Assembly (NCBI GenBank): GCA_932294295.1
Contig: OW028577.1
Span: 7,863,501 to 7,927,500 of the forward strand
Length of the DNA: 64,000 nucleotides
Source of the DNA: Alitta virens
Taxonomy: Eukaryota; Annelida; Polychaeta; Phyllodocida; Nereididae
Reading direction: 5' to 3'
The position numbers were made by a program, and so were the translations under genes. Of this stretch, positions 51,601-62,407 are shown piece after piece (the stretch's first letter is position 1; the number at the start of each line of letters is the position of its first letter). Below the pieces are notes generated by a model, which saw only the letters and a program-made list of their open reading frames with translations, made no database searches and was not told the origin of the DNA.

Positions 51601-52752
51601 TTTGTGGAAGGGTTTCCTCAGCTTTTATTCTTTGTTTTCAGAATCCTTATAATTACAACAGGACCCAGAACATGTCTTGTGTAAAAACAATACCTTGCTG
51701 TGTCCGTGTGCTTTGTGCTTTTAGCATGCATTGAAACATATGGGATTTTGTGGAAATTTGATGGATGGATGTTGACAAGATGAGCGTTGAAAGGATGCGT
51801 CGAAGCCATGGCCACGGAACTATGCATTTGTGAAATGTAGGCATTCTTTAATATGACAATTAGGCCTGGGACATGGAATAGCACTCTTAATCAACATACT
51901 GGAGTCCAGATTCGATCTGACAGGCGTCAAGAGAAGCTGAAAGGCACGACATGTTAGGAGCCACGATAATGTCCTCTGACCCGAAATCGCATTGAAAATC
52001 AATGACACACACTCGTTATGGATATGATTAATAGTATAATTGCAGGGCTGGGTGCTGGAAAAACGCGGCGTCAAATACCAGGGTGTAAGTGGTGTCCTTG
52101 TTTGGGTTCTGGGGTGCAACTGCACCAGGGCAACCGAAGGAAGATGTTCACTTTATCACTCATCATGGAGCCTGACAGCCGGGTTGCTGGACTGTCCCCT
52201 TCTGCTGCATATCGATCAACTCCATAACAGAGTTTCCCACTCAGGAGACGCTCAAGGCATCAGGGTGTCACTGCTTATTACCAGCAAGTCAAATGCTCTT
52301 GGCTATAACCTTTCCTCTAATAAGCTAATGGTTAGACATAGTTTTGAATCGGCAATGACATTTGCCTTCGTCTTACTCCGCTGCTCTTGCACACCTGTTG
52401 GTGCAATAAAACACCACGATAAACTGTGAGATCAATGTGAATGCATGCGGTAGTCAAGGTCTTTGCCTTGTCAACTCATGTGATCCGCAGGATACATTGT
52501 CCCAACAGAACGAAGTACCTTGATTCATCTGGATCTCTCTTGCAAACCAGAGGCAGCCAATTCGATTTGAAGGGCTCTCCCTTTCTGCAACCATTATCAT
52601 GAATGTCTGGCAGTTTCCATTGGAGGCTGCTTTGACTTGTCCGGGTCATTTCCGGGTCTTATTTCGGTCTTTCCGAATTTCTCTTGTTCCCAGGAGCTTC
52701 TGCAAAAGTGTCAGTGTCACGCGGTAGGAGAAGGGAGGGCTCCATTAATCAT

Positions 52753-52770
52753 TGCTGCTGCTGCTGCTGC
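52753..52770. repeat. CTG triplet repeat
   Basis: Six tandem TGC units. Confidence 0.9.
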
Positions 52771-54019
52771 ATTTGAGACTTTTCTGTGTCATGGCCAAGG
52801 GATAACAAGCAGCCTGGTCACAATCGAAGTGATATCACCTTCAATTCTCAAATGTCACCAACAAGGTTCGATAGTCCGCCTCAAGGCAAGCTACAAATCT
52901 GTTCAGCTCTAAAAGAAGCATTCATTACTGATGTTTGTCGATGGTGATGGCCTCAAAAATGTCACATGCTCCACCTCTTTGTTTCTTGATGTGTTGGGGT
53001 AAGTCAGGGATGCATGACCCTGTACGCGTGGCCTGTTCCTGTGACATCAGACACAGTTGACATTTCAACCGAATTCGGTGTCCAGAATCAAAGTTTTACG
53101 ACAAAAAATGATGAATAGACTCATAGATTATTCAAAATGTCTCCTTTGCCCATATACGATGAAAAAGTCACAGCCTCTGTAGACTGATCAATGGATGCTT
53201 TTGATGCCGATTGTTTCAGTCACTGCTTTGCTTCCGGGCGACTTCTCAAGTATCTTGTGTTGACAATGGGGGAACTGAATCCCCTTCCACCTGTAATAAA
53301 AGACTGCAGTCCTTCGATCAGGACCATTGTGAATGCGAATACAATCAAAACCAACAAGACACTATGACACGTGACTGAACAAAGCACAATAACCATTCAA
53401 TCATGCAGGAAAGGGCACTGCGGATGACTAAAGACATTAACACCAACTTTGGTGCAATATTCACCCGGACGCAGTGCAAGTTAAGTTGGTGTCCTAACGT
53501 CGAGTGCAATACTGGTTTTTTTTTGTTCATGAATATAATATTTTTACAAGGCACACACATTTCATGTGAAATGCTGTAGGTTTGTGACTCAAGGAGAGCT
53601 CCTTCTGTGCCTGTAGGTCAGCTGCAATGTGAGCCACCCTCTCCTGCAGGAGGCATTATGACTCTGGCATTTTCTGGAGTTATTGGGCTGGCATGCAAAG
53701 GGAACCTCAATTCTGTCCCATATTCCCTGTTCACTTTGAAAGCAACTGCCTCATTAGGCCTCATAGGCGTCGTGTGAGCTTCACACTGAATTCTATCTCT
53801 AAAAGAGAAACTGTTTACTCCATTCACAAAGGCAGCAGCGACTTCCACATCACATTCCATGCTCTAAGTACGAACTTTACAGTGAAACGCTGTAACATCC
53901 CATCTCCTTGCTTCCCTCCGCTTTTCTCTTTTATTCTATTCAGCGCCCAATTCCAGCACAGCTGGAATCCCTTATGGCATATCAGGAATGTTACTCTGCA
54001 CTGACTCCAGTAAGCTGCA

Positions 54020-54031
54020 CCCCCCCCCCCC
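54020..54031. repeat. C homopolymer (12 nt)
   Basis: Uninterrupted C run. Confidence 0.9.
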
Positions 54032-55307
54032 ATTTCAGCAGCCTTATAACCCCCCAGTTTCAGTGTCTGTTTTATTGCCTTTTAAGCTCTTTTTAAATCG
54101 ATAGTCTTCACACACCGTCTCCTGTTGGCTGGTGTTGGCTGTGGGTGTGGTAGGTGTGGCAGATGTTATGCCCTTGCATATATACTTACACATTTGCTCC
54201 CTCTCCTTTTCCTGAATGCATCAAAGAAGTTGCTGCTCAAAGAAGGTCTTTGCTGCCACATCCTGGCATCACCCTCCCCAAATTCCCACTTATTGGTCTT
54301 ACACAAACACACACACATAAGAGACACATTTTTGCTTACTTTATGCACATTATTTTGTTTGTTCACCCTGGTGCACCCTGATGCACCCTGCTGTTCTTCT
54401 TTATACTTTGGGTCTTTCAAATGCCTCCTATTGCATGCTCATGTATGCAACAATTGCATTAAAGGATCTGTGTCAACATGCTCTTAATTTTCCATTATTG
54501 CATGACCTTCATCTGGGAAAATTACAGTCCCAGATCCACTTTTTTTTAATATATAAATTGCTTTAACCTCGTTCTCAAGGAAACTGTTTCCTGGGACATG
54601 ATAATTTTTGACATTTTCCGCCAAGTAAAATTTTCGAAGGTCATTCTGATCATATTTCGTCAAACAATCTTCTCCAAATCATGGTAACGGAATTCAAGCC
54701 ACGAGAATTTGTGTAATTGCTGTCTCTGAAACTACTGATATATCTAATTCTATCAGAATATGAATAATTAATGACTTAGGAACATAAAGCAAGCATGTGA
54801 TTAGCCAGCAATATTGGCTGTGTCAGTCAATTGAGCCTATTGTGTGCATTTCGTTTCTGCACCCTGACATTTCAGTTGGTGCGGAGTTATGCTTGCAACT
54901 AGGCAGAACAAATGTCGCAATAAAACAAAGGCTGCAGAAATGATATCTGGGGCTGACAGCGACAATGGTGTATTGCAAGGAGAAGTTGTGGCTGCCGTGT
55001 CATTAATCCATTGCAAGGAAACAGCCTGGATTGGTGAGGCACCAGTGGCATATTGGCTTAATCTGGGTCGTAAGAGGTTATAACATACATTGTGCAGAAT
55101 GACATGGGCCCCTGGTTGTTACACAAGATAGCAAATTAACTTGCAAGAGATGAAAGAAGTCATACTAATAGTTACACCCGATTGGTATCAACAACAAAAA
55201 CTCTCGACACAATTCTTCCATCATCGCTTGTATGACTGGTTTTGCTATTGCTTATAACATTGGTTTTGCCCTTGGTTTGGCTTGCTTTTTGGCATTGGTT
55301 TTCCATT

Positions 55308-55324
55308 GCTGCTGCTGCTGCTGC
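55308..55324. repeat. CTG triplet repeat
   Basis: Five to six tandem TGC units. Confidence 0.9.
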
Positions 55325-56406
55325 ACTGCCTGGAGTCAGACTGTCATGTACACGGATTTGCCTCGCCTGATATGACCTGGATGGGAGCTGGCATCTCCCC
55401 GCCAACCACTGTTACCGTGACACGGTAGTGGCGTTTGAGTCCTGCCTCATGACAGCCTACACAATCCACGGCTGCACCAAATCAGCTAAACGATTGTACT
55501 TAAAGGCAGGAGAAGCAGACTGCTGGCAATGATGGTGCTATGCCAGTCATCCAACAGCAAGAAAAGGGGCCCGGCGCAAGTGACAAGAGCCTTTAAATGG
55601 AACAGACAGAAAGGTTGGCAGCGAGAAAAGGCGTCAGATGCTCTCTCCATTACATCTTCATTCCCCAGCCATTCGCCCGGTTACCCTCAAACAATACATT
55701 AATTCAAGCCATAAAAGCAATTTGAGACTGGGCCACAAAGCACAGAAGCTCTTCAAAAAGAGAAATAAATCCCGTTGTAACAAAATAAGTCCGAGCATTG
55801 TGCTTGTCAGACACAACTTGAGCCATCTTGTGTCGTTAGCAAATTAAGCCCAGACAGCATTGTGTGCAATTAACAGGTTTTTTACTTCAACAAGAAACCT
55901 GACGCAAACTTTGTCATTCATCGGATTGCTTGTGCTGCGGTCTTTACAGCTCTGTTGCCACAGAGCTTTACTCCAAATGAGCGACTCTCCGGGGCTAAGC
56001 AATGTCATTTTAGAGCAAGATGATTCCCCCATTAGCCAATGCCTGAGCACAATGTGGATCAACAGGGAGGGAAGCAGTTTGATACATCCATAACAGTTCC
56101 CCACTGCCTCTTCTCTCCCTCCATGCTGCCTCTGGTCTTTTAATAGATTGCTAGGAGTTTCCCTGACGGACCTTCTTCTTTCCGTCCTACTGGAGTAGAT
56201 GAGCGCCATCATGATGGTGCCTAAATCTTATCGCTTGCTGACAGATGCCAATAAGTTCTGAATTTCAAACTAGAAATATTTCCATTTCAAGTGGCATTGA
56301 CGGGGGGCCGTGTAGGGAGGAGGGCTTGCATAAATACCTCGGCTGTTTCATTTTAATCCCCAAGAAATGACAAGTTGATTATTTATAGAAACAGGAAGTA
56401 GAACCT

Positions 56407-56418
56407 CCCCCCCCCCCC
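56407..56418. repeat. C homopolymer (12 nt)
   Basis: Uninterrupted C run. Confidence 0.9.
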
Positions 56419-56696
56419 TGGTGGAGCTCAAACTTAGAGGCGACACTGGGTAAATAAATCCCTCTTGAGATGTGAGCGACTGTTGAGTCAATAGCTGAAA
56501 ATAGCGCTCTTAACTGGCTCAAGTCCTGGCCATAATTAATAAAAGAGAAGTTTCTCAGGATCAAAATACCCAGGCATTCTGAAATATGGCCTCAGTAATG
56601 AATCACAGTGTTCAGGTGCAGGCCAGCGAGATATTACAGCCTGGGATGTTTTACCCACATAATCAGATTCCTCATTCGTCTTTCGTACATTGTGTT

Positions 56697-56723
56697 GGGA
56701 GGGGGGGGGCTGGGGGGGGGGGG
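56697..56723. repeat. G-rich tract (interrupted poly-G)
   Basis: G runs broken by single A and CT: enough G for a G-quadruplex on the plus strand; the transcript of the minus-strand gene would carry the C-rich version. Confidence 0.85.
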
Positions 56724-56979
56724 CGTTTTGTTTTGACATATAACGGAAGGAATTTCTTGGTAAGACAATATGTAAGGAAAGAAAGATGAGGCTTTGTTTC
56801 CGACAACCTGCAATATCTTATGCATTTGGAAGATTATATATTGTTTATGAGATCAGGTCGGTCATATCAAATATAACTTTTAATAATGTTTTATTTAGTT
56901 CGTCTGGTAGTATATGCATCTCTTACTCAGCTTTTTTCTTTCTTCAAAAAGTATGTGTGCTCTTTTCATTATGAACACT

Positions 56980-57012
56980 CAATGAATGAATGAATCAATG
57001 AATCAATCAATG

Positions 57013-57055
<43 letters not shown>

Positions 57056-57056
57056 G
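56980..57056. repeat. CAAT/GAAT tetranucleotide microsatellite
   Basis: Units of AATG grading into AATC over about 77 bp, a composite tetranucleotide repeat. Confidence 0.95.
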
Positions 57057-58130
57057 AGGCTGCTCTAGTGAGTCATTCAGGAACAGCAGGCATATGCTAG
57101 TAATATTGATAGTAGCATTTGTAGTACAGTAAACAGAGATAGCAGCAGTATATGTTGTGTTTTACTGATTAGTCTCTATTTAAGTCTCCTTGTTCAGTAC
57201 ATTTTCACATGCACACCTCTCTATCCGCATTCAAATGTAATTGCAAATCTATGGTGTTCATCTCTGCATTAATGGTAACTGCTAACTATGCTTTGAAAGC
57301 ACAAAATGGAAGGTACTTCAAAGGAGCTTAGATGCAATTACCACTGCAAAGAGAAATAAAATTGCAAAATTGCTGTTGAACTCCAATGTTATATAGGAAG
57401 TGTCATGTCTAATATAATTATGTTGAGACATACAAGTTTGGTCACCATGTAATGAAAGGAAATCCAGGCTGGCATATCTTGTGAAAGAAAATAACTCTCC
57501 ACATTGAATATATTATGTATATAATGAACTCGGCTCACATAAAACTGCAATATAAACGGTTTCTTTCTTTCCCTCATCATGAAATATTAAAGCATTTTCT
57601 TTTTCAATCATGTACAAAGACGGATTAACCGCTTGAGAAAACACATTAATGTGTTAAACTGAAAAAGAGGGCGAGGGAGCTGGTTGCCTATCAGGGCTGA
57701 GGGATTGAGACTGCTCTCTTGGGGGTAATATTTTTAAGAGTCTCCAAAGACTCACAAGTTTCTGGAATGAGGATCTCGTATCAGCACTGCATCACGATTG
57801 AACTTGAAAACTTCCCCATCCAATAGCCTAAGCAAGGCTGGTTATTGAAAGGCCCCATGCCTGCAATCTTGTCCTGCATTGATACAGGCACAGTGTGTCA
57901 GTGAAACATGGATTCTGTATCAAAATGAAACGTAGATGCCAAGTATTAGACCCTGTCTGAGACATCAACAGACACGATACCATAAAGAATGAGATAAAGA
58001 GCAAAAGAATGTACTGTACCAGTATCTCATGTAAAATCACGACTTTGATAAGCCAGGTTGTAATTAATATGAATGTATCTTGATGGTCTGCAACAACACT
58101 GATACGGATGCAAATAACGATGGTATGATT

Positions 58131-58450
58131 ACAAGCAGCTGGGTGGCCTAATGGTTAAGACATCCGCCAATATTTCATATTTGCCAGCTCTGCTGAAGGT
58201 TTGGAGTTCGATCCCCAGCTAGGGGCACTCTTCATGAGCTACATCCCAGCTGGAAGTCGATCGCATGAGAAATTGGAGGTGCCTTGTACTCGATGTCTAT
58301 GCTGAGGCGAGTAAAAGACCCCACCCATGAGGTAAATGTGTAAGATGATGTGGAATCCTAGCCTTATCATCTCATCATTACGTCTGCCTCTTAGTCATAT
58401 AAGCTGACTTAGCTTCAAACCCAGAAGCAATGAGACATTAAAAATACATA
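58131..58450 (+). mobile_element. tRNA-derived SINE-like element, second family
   Basis: Box A-like TGGCCTAATGG at 58144-58154 and box B-like GAGTTCGATCC at 58204-58214 are spaced as in a tRNA with a long variable region. The upstream gggtggcctaatggttaag is typical of tRNA-Leu/Ser-like heads. A 230-bp unrelated body follows, ending near gagacattaaaaatac, a short A-rich tail. Body and head differ from the 14.08-kb element. No clear target-site duplication seen. Confidence 0.6.
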
Positions 58451-59140
58451 GCAGTGATAAAGCGTAGAGCATCCATAGGGGACCAGCGATCATGAAGATA
58501 AATGAAATGTTGCCCTAAAGATGCATTAATTCTTCACATAGATGAAACTGCTGCCACATATGTGCATTAATTCTTTACACGACGATATAGCAGTTGTGTC
58601 AACAGTGATACAAAGAGTTAGGCAGCAATTGCAGAGCGGCTCATGTTTGACAAATGAGACAATTGGCAGACATTTATGATGCCAGTAAGTCACAGCATTT
58701 GTGGGTCAGAGCTATGCCATCAAATCTTCCAACAATGATGGGGAAAAAAGACGATTTAGTGTGCTTGATGTATTTGTACTGTGAGCATACAAGAGGTTGT
58801 TTCGAAGTTACTGGGGATCAACATGCAATATCCTCATAAAGTGTTCCAACAAAAGTTCACCTGAACTACAGCATTTGTTTTCTGCTTCTCCTCAATGACT
58901 ACCGCTCTCTATAGTTCTACACTTGAATAAATAATTCAACCTTTCTATTGCAAATCACTCCAATAAAACGAATAAAGAATCATTGCATATATAAAGTTGT
59001 GCAAACAGAGATTATTTGCATGACATTAAGTCATGCGTTTTTAGACTTAGAACAGATTGGATTTTTTGCAATCGCTGCGCTCCCACCTGCCCCTCCTTAA
59101 ATACAAAATACTTGAATGCAAGACAAAGAATGAATCTCAC

Positions 59141-61912
59141 CTTGTTGTCATGTAGCTGGGACTTCCACTCATTATTCAGGATAGTAGCAGAGTGGTCAAC
59201 TCGGTCAGTAGTGACCTCAAATCTCACCTCCTTGGACTTGTGGGGGTCAGTGACGTCGAAGGAGTAGAGCGAGCCCACGACCTCCGCGTTGCTCTTGTTG
59301 GCTTCCTCCTCAGCGCTGTCCTCTTGGGCCTTCCGCTTCCGGCTGGAGAACACGGGACACATGTAACGATACTCCTTGCGCTGCCGAGAGCCCTGCGAAG
59401 ATGGCGAATGCGAGTCCTTACGACGCAGGGCAAAGATGGCGGAAACGAGCACCAGGACCAGGAAGACAGTGGCGCCAGCTATGGACAGGAGGATGATCTT
59501 ATTGCGATTAGAAGTGAAAAGCAAAGAAGTGACCCTGAGGGCGCCTCGATCAGGACAAGGGCCTGTATTGTTGACCAGGATCCTGAGGGCAGTCAGGGCA
59601 CTTCGGGGCTGTTCGCCATGGTCCGAAACGACCACCATCAGGCGATAAGCGTCTCTCTCGCCCTTCCTGATCTCCCTGTTTATGCTGATGGTGCCGGTGA
59701 TGGGGTCGATGGCGAACACACCGTCCTCATTGCCCTTAGTGATGCTGAAAGTCAGTTTGCTGTTGTGCCCTTCATCCGGGTCTCTGGCGTCGATGCGCAG
59801 CACCCCGACCCTGGACGGTTTGGTGCACAACAGGTCGATGGTGTTATTAGACGGGGTAGGGTAATGGATGCGAGGGGCATTGTCATTGAGGTCATCCACC
59901 CTAATGACCACATTGGCAGTGGAGGTCAGTTCCGGGTGGCCTGGGTTCTGAGCCTCCGCAACTAGAGTGTAATAACTGCGCGTTTCTCTGTCCAGAGACC
60001 TGATGGTCGTGATTTTGCCCGTCTCAGGGTCTATGTCAAAGGGAATACGGTCGGTGTCTGCCCCTCGGAGACTGTAAAGTATCTGGTTGTAGGGGGCAGC
60101 ATCGCGGTCTGTGGCTCCCACCGATCCCACGGTGCGCCCAGGCGCCTGGTTCTCCAAGATAGCAAAGTTATAGTTGTCTCGATAGAAGACTGGGGGCTCA
60201 TCGTTGATGTCCACTATGTGCAGCATGACAGTGGCCGTCGAGGAGAGCTGCGGCTGACCATTGTCCGTAGCAATCACCCGGAACCGATAGTTATGCATCT
60301 TCTCGTAGTCAAAAGAAGTCTTGGCGCGGATGACACCGCTGCTCCTATCTATGTGCACCTTATGCTGGGCGCCCTTCTCAAGGTGGTAGTCAATCCGGGC
60401 ATTGTCACCCTCGTCACGGTCCGTGGCATTCATGACCAGCAGGGCACTGTTTATACTGTTGTTCTCCTTCAAGCTGACCACTGTGATGTTCTGGGCAAAC
60501 ACTGGGGTATTGTCATTGACGTCCGTTACTCTGCCCGTTACGTAGAAGGTGGACTGCATTGGCGGATGCCCTCTGTCCGTGCACGTGAGCCCTACTCTGA
60601 ACGAGGCGTTAGTTTCTCGGTCGAAGCTGGCGTTGCCCGTCAACATTTTGTACTCCGTGTGATAGATCTTTGTGAGGTGGAAGCGCTCGTCTCTCAGCAC
60701 ACAATAAGTCTCTCCGTTCTGCCCATTATCCGCGTCCTCTACAGAAATGTGAGCCACAAAGTGCCCTGGCGCCGCGTTCTCCTGGACCTCTACGCGACCC
60801 GAGGACGTCAGGGAATTGACGATGATGCGCGGAGCATGGTCGTTGACGTCACCTACATGAATGACTACACGCGCTGCTGAGGGCACGGTGTCGGGCCCCA
60901 TGTCCTTGGCTTGGACCAGCAGACGGTACACTACCTCCTGTTCATAGTCCAGCATGCGGGTGAAGGAGATTTCCCCTGTGGTTTTATCGATGTCAAAAAG
61001 AGTGCCATATCGCTCGTTAGTGTCTGGTGAAAGTGAGTATACCACCTGGCCATTAATTCCCTCATCTGGGTCCGTGGCATGCACTCGCAGTATTACTATA
61101 CCTGGCACTGTATTTTCTGACACAGTAACTTCGTAACTAGTATTAGTGAATTTGGGACTATTGTCATTAGCATCTAGGACTTCTATAACCACATTGAGGG
61201 AGCCGTGTTTAGGCGTCTGGGCCCCGTCTCTGGCCACCAGCTGCAGGTTGTATTGCTGGACCTGTTCCCTGTCCAAGGGCTCCAGCAGGGTCAGTCTGAG
61301 GTCAGGGGTGCCATCTATTGTGTTTGTCACACTCAGGCCGAACTTGTTAGAGGAGGTAATAATATCATACCTTTGAATACCGTAGTTGCCACTGTCAGGG
61401 TCGTTAGCAGGGGGTAGTATGAAATTAGCACCTGGTGCTACACTCTCCGACACTGTGAATGTAATAGACTCCTCTGGGAACTTGGGCTCGTTGTCATTCA
61501 AGTCAAGGATTCGAACCCGCACCCCTATGATATCCAGGTAATGAACGGGAACTGGTCTAGCCACTACGTCAAACTCTATGTCACATATGTCCACTTTCGG
61601 CTCGCATATTTTCTCCCTGTCCAGCTTTGCCTTTGTCCACAATATGCCCGTCTCTTCTTGGATGGCAATGTAATCTCTGTATAATCCACCAGTACGAAGA
61701 AAACTGAAGCGCACATCTTTCAAGTTCTCAGCTCCATACTTCAAGTCCAGTCGCGATGCTTTTCTTATATTGCCCACCGTAGTATCGGGGCCCAGTTCCT
61801 CTACAACAGTAAAGTTGAGTTCTATCCTGGGAGAATCGGCCAGGGTGAGGGCCAGCAGCCAAGATAGGCTGGCTAACACACCTGGCCACTTCATGGGCCT
61901 CTCCCAACCCAT
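59141..61912 (-). CDS. delta-type protocadherin, main coding exon (signal peptide, seven cadherin repeats, TM, proximal tail)
   Basis: Encodes residues 1-924 of a calcium-dependent homophilic cell-adhesion receptor of the plasma membrane. Residues 1-25 look like a signal peptide. Seven extracellular cadherin repeats follow (about 26-143, 144-253, 254-360, 361-470, 471-575, 576-682, 683-790). They are separated by calcium-binding linkers DLNDNEP, DANDNSP, DVNDHAP, DVNDNTP, DINDEPP and DLNDNAP, with DRE/DYE and DPDEG-type motifs inside the repeats. Repeat 7 lacks the DxNDN end, as expected before the membrane. EC1 has LDREKIC...C as in other protocadherins. Residues 805-828 form one transmembrane helix followed by RRKD. 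Several NxS/T sites are visible (N33, N427, N435, N475, N495). The start is ATG at 61912, because an in-frame TGA lies 9 nt upstream; the second Met (residue 7) is possible. The exon ends AAG/GTGAGA, phase 0. Seven repeats fit delta-1 protocadherins; orthology is not resolved. Confidence 0.95.
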
Positions 61913-61921
61913 GTGCTTCTG

Positions 61922-61936
61922 TCAGAGAAGGCACAT
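61922..61936 (-). promoter_or_regulatory. five-codon upstream ORF (MCLL-stop)
   Basis: ATG TGC CTT CTC TGA lies in frame with, and ends 9 nt before, the protocadherin ATG. The upstream ATG has A at -3, while the main ATG has C at -3 and G at +4. Such a short, close uORF could lower translation or require leaky scanning; that role is inference. Confidence 0.4.
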
Positions 61937-62103
61937 GCTGCAGTTTGTCTGTCAGCCTCGTACGCGATGTGTAAGCAGGTGCCCATTGGGGCTCTGTCAG
62001 TCAGGTAAACATGGTTCCAAGTGTCATGCCCTGCCCGGCCAATCTGAGTGAACTACTGAGCAACTTTGAGGCATGGCACACGCATGAAGACTGGCGGCGC
62101 CGC

Positions 62104-62172
62104 CTCTGCTGCTGCTGATGCTGCTGCTGTTGCTGCTGCTGCTGCTACTGATGCTCCGCTACTGCTGCTGCC
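62104..62172. repeat. CTG/CAG triplet-rich run in the 5'UTR
   Basis: Interrupted CTG repeats (gctgctgctgatgctgctg and similar) lie about 190-260 nt upstream of the start codon. In the transcript they read as CAG repeats. They are probably length-polymorphic. Confidence 0.8.
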
Positions 62173-62407
62173 CCCTGACGGGTGCCGTCTCCCTGCTCTG
62201 CATTCTGCCGGCTCCCTTGGCGTCCTGATCCTTTTGTTCGACTCTCTGCTCTTTCATTCTGCTCTTGCATTCAGCCTCTGCATTCATCTCCAGGTGGTCA
62301 GTCTATTTCACTTGTAGCTGCAGAGCGCCACACACTGTCCAGTTGTCCACTAGTGCTCAAATGTCCACTTGTAGAAGATCAATCATCAGACCAGACAGTC
62401 CTCTCAC

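Larger units (their letters stand above)
16819..59140 (-). other. intron 1 of the protocadherin gene (about 42.3 kb)
   Basis: A GT-AG intron from the donor GTGAGA after Lys924 to the acceptor cccacag before Glu925. No second gene or convincing extra exon was found in it on either strand. ORFs here are short, often start with TTG/GTG rather than ATG, and resemble no family I recognise. Listed separately are simple repeats, two SINE-like elements, CGTCA-rich blocks and an AT-rich block with a recurrent 14-mer. Large parts (for example 17.8-22.1, 24-30, 32-44, 46-54 kb) are complex, non-repetitive sequence with scattered TAATTA, TGTTTGT and ACAAT words, in which I see no assignable feature. An intron this long in an adhesion-receptor gene commonly carries enhancers; I infer this. 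Confidence 0.75.
61913..62407 (-). other. 5'UTR part of the main exon, with probable splice acceptor at 62407
   Basis: On the minus strand a run of ten T followed by cttgtgacag precedes position 62407, a good acceptor, so the main exon probably begins here and an upstream noncoding exon lies at higher coordinates. The same site reads CAG/GTGAGA and could instead be a donor, so the call is uncertain. The segment contains about nine upstream ATGs and a CAG-rich triplet run. An in-frame TGA at 61924-61922 fixes the furthest possible start of the main ORF. Confidence 0.5.

Noticed and set aside
56980..57056. CRISPR-like array
   Set aside because: It is a tetranucleotide microsatellite with no spacers, in eukaryotic DNA.
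59192..59965. 257-residue plus-strand ORF
   Set aside because: Antisense shadow of the GC-rich cadherin exon.
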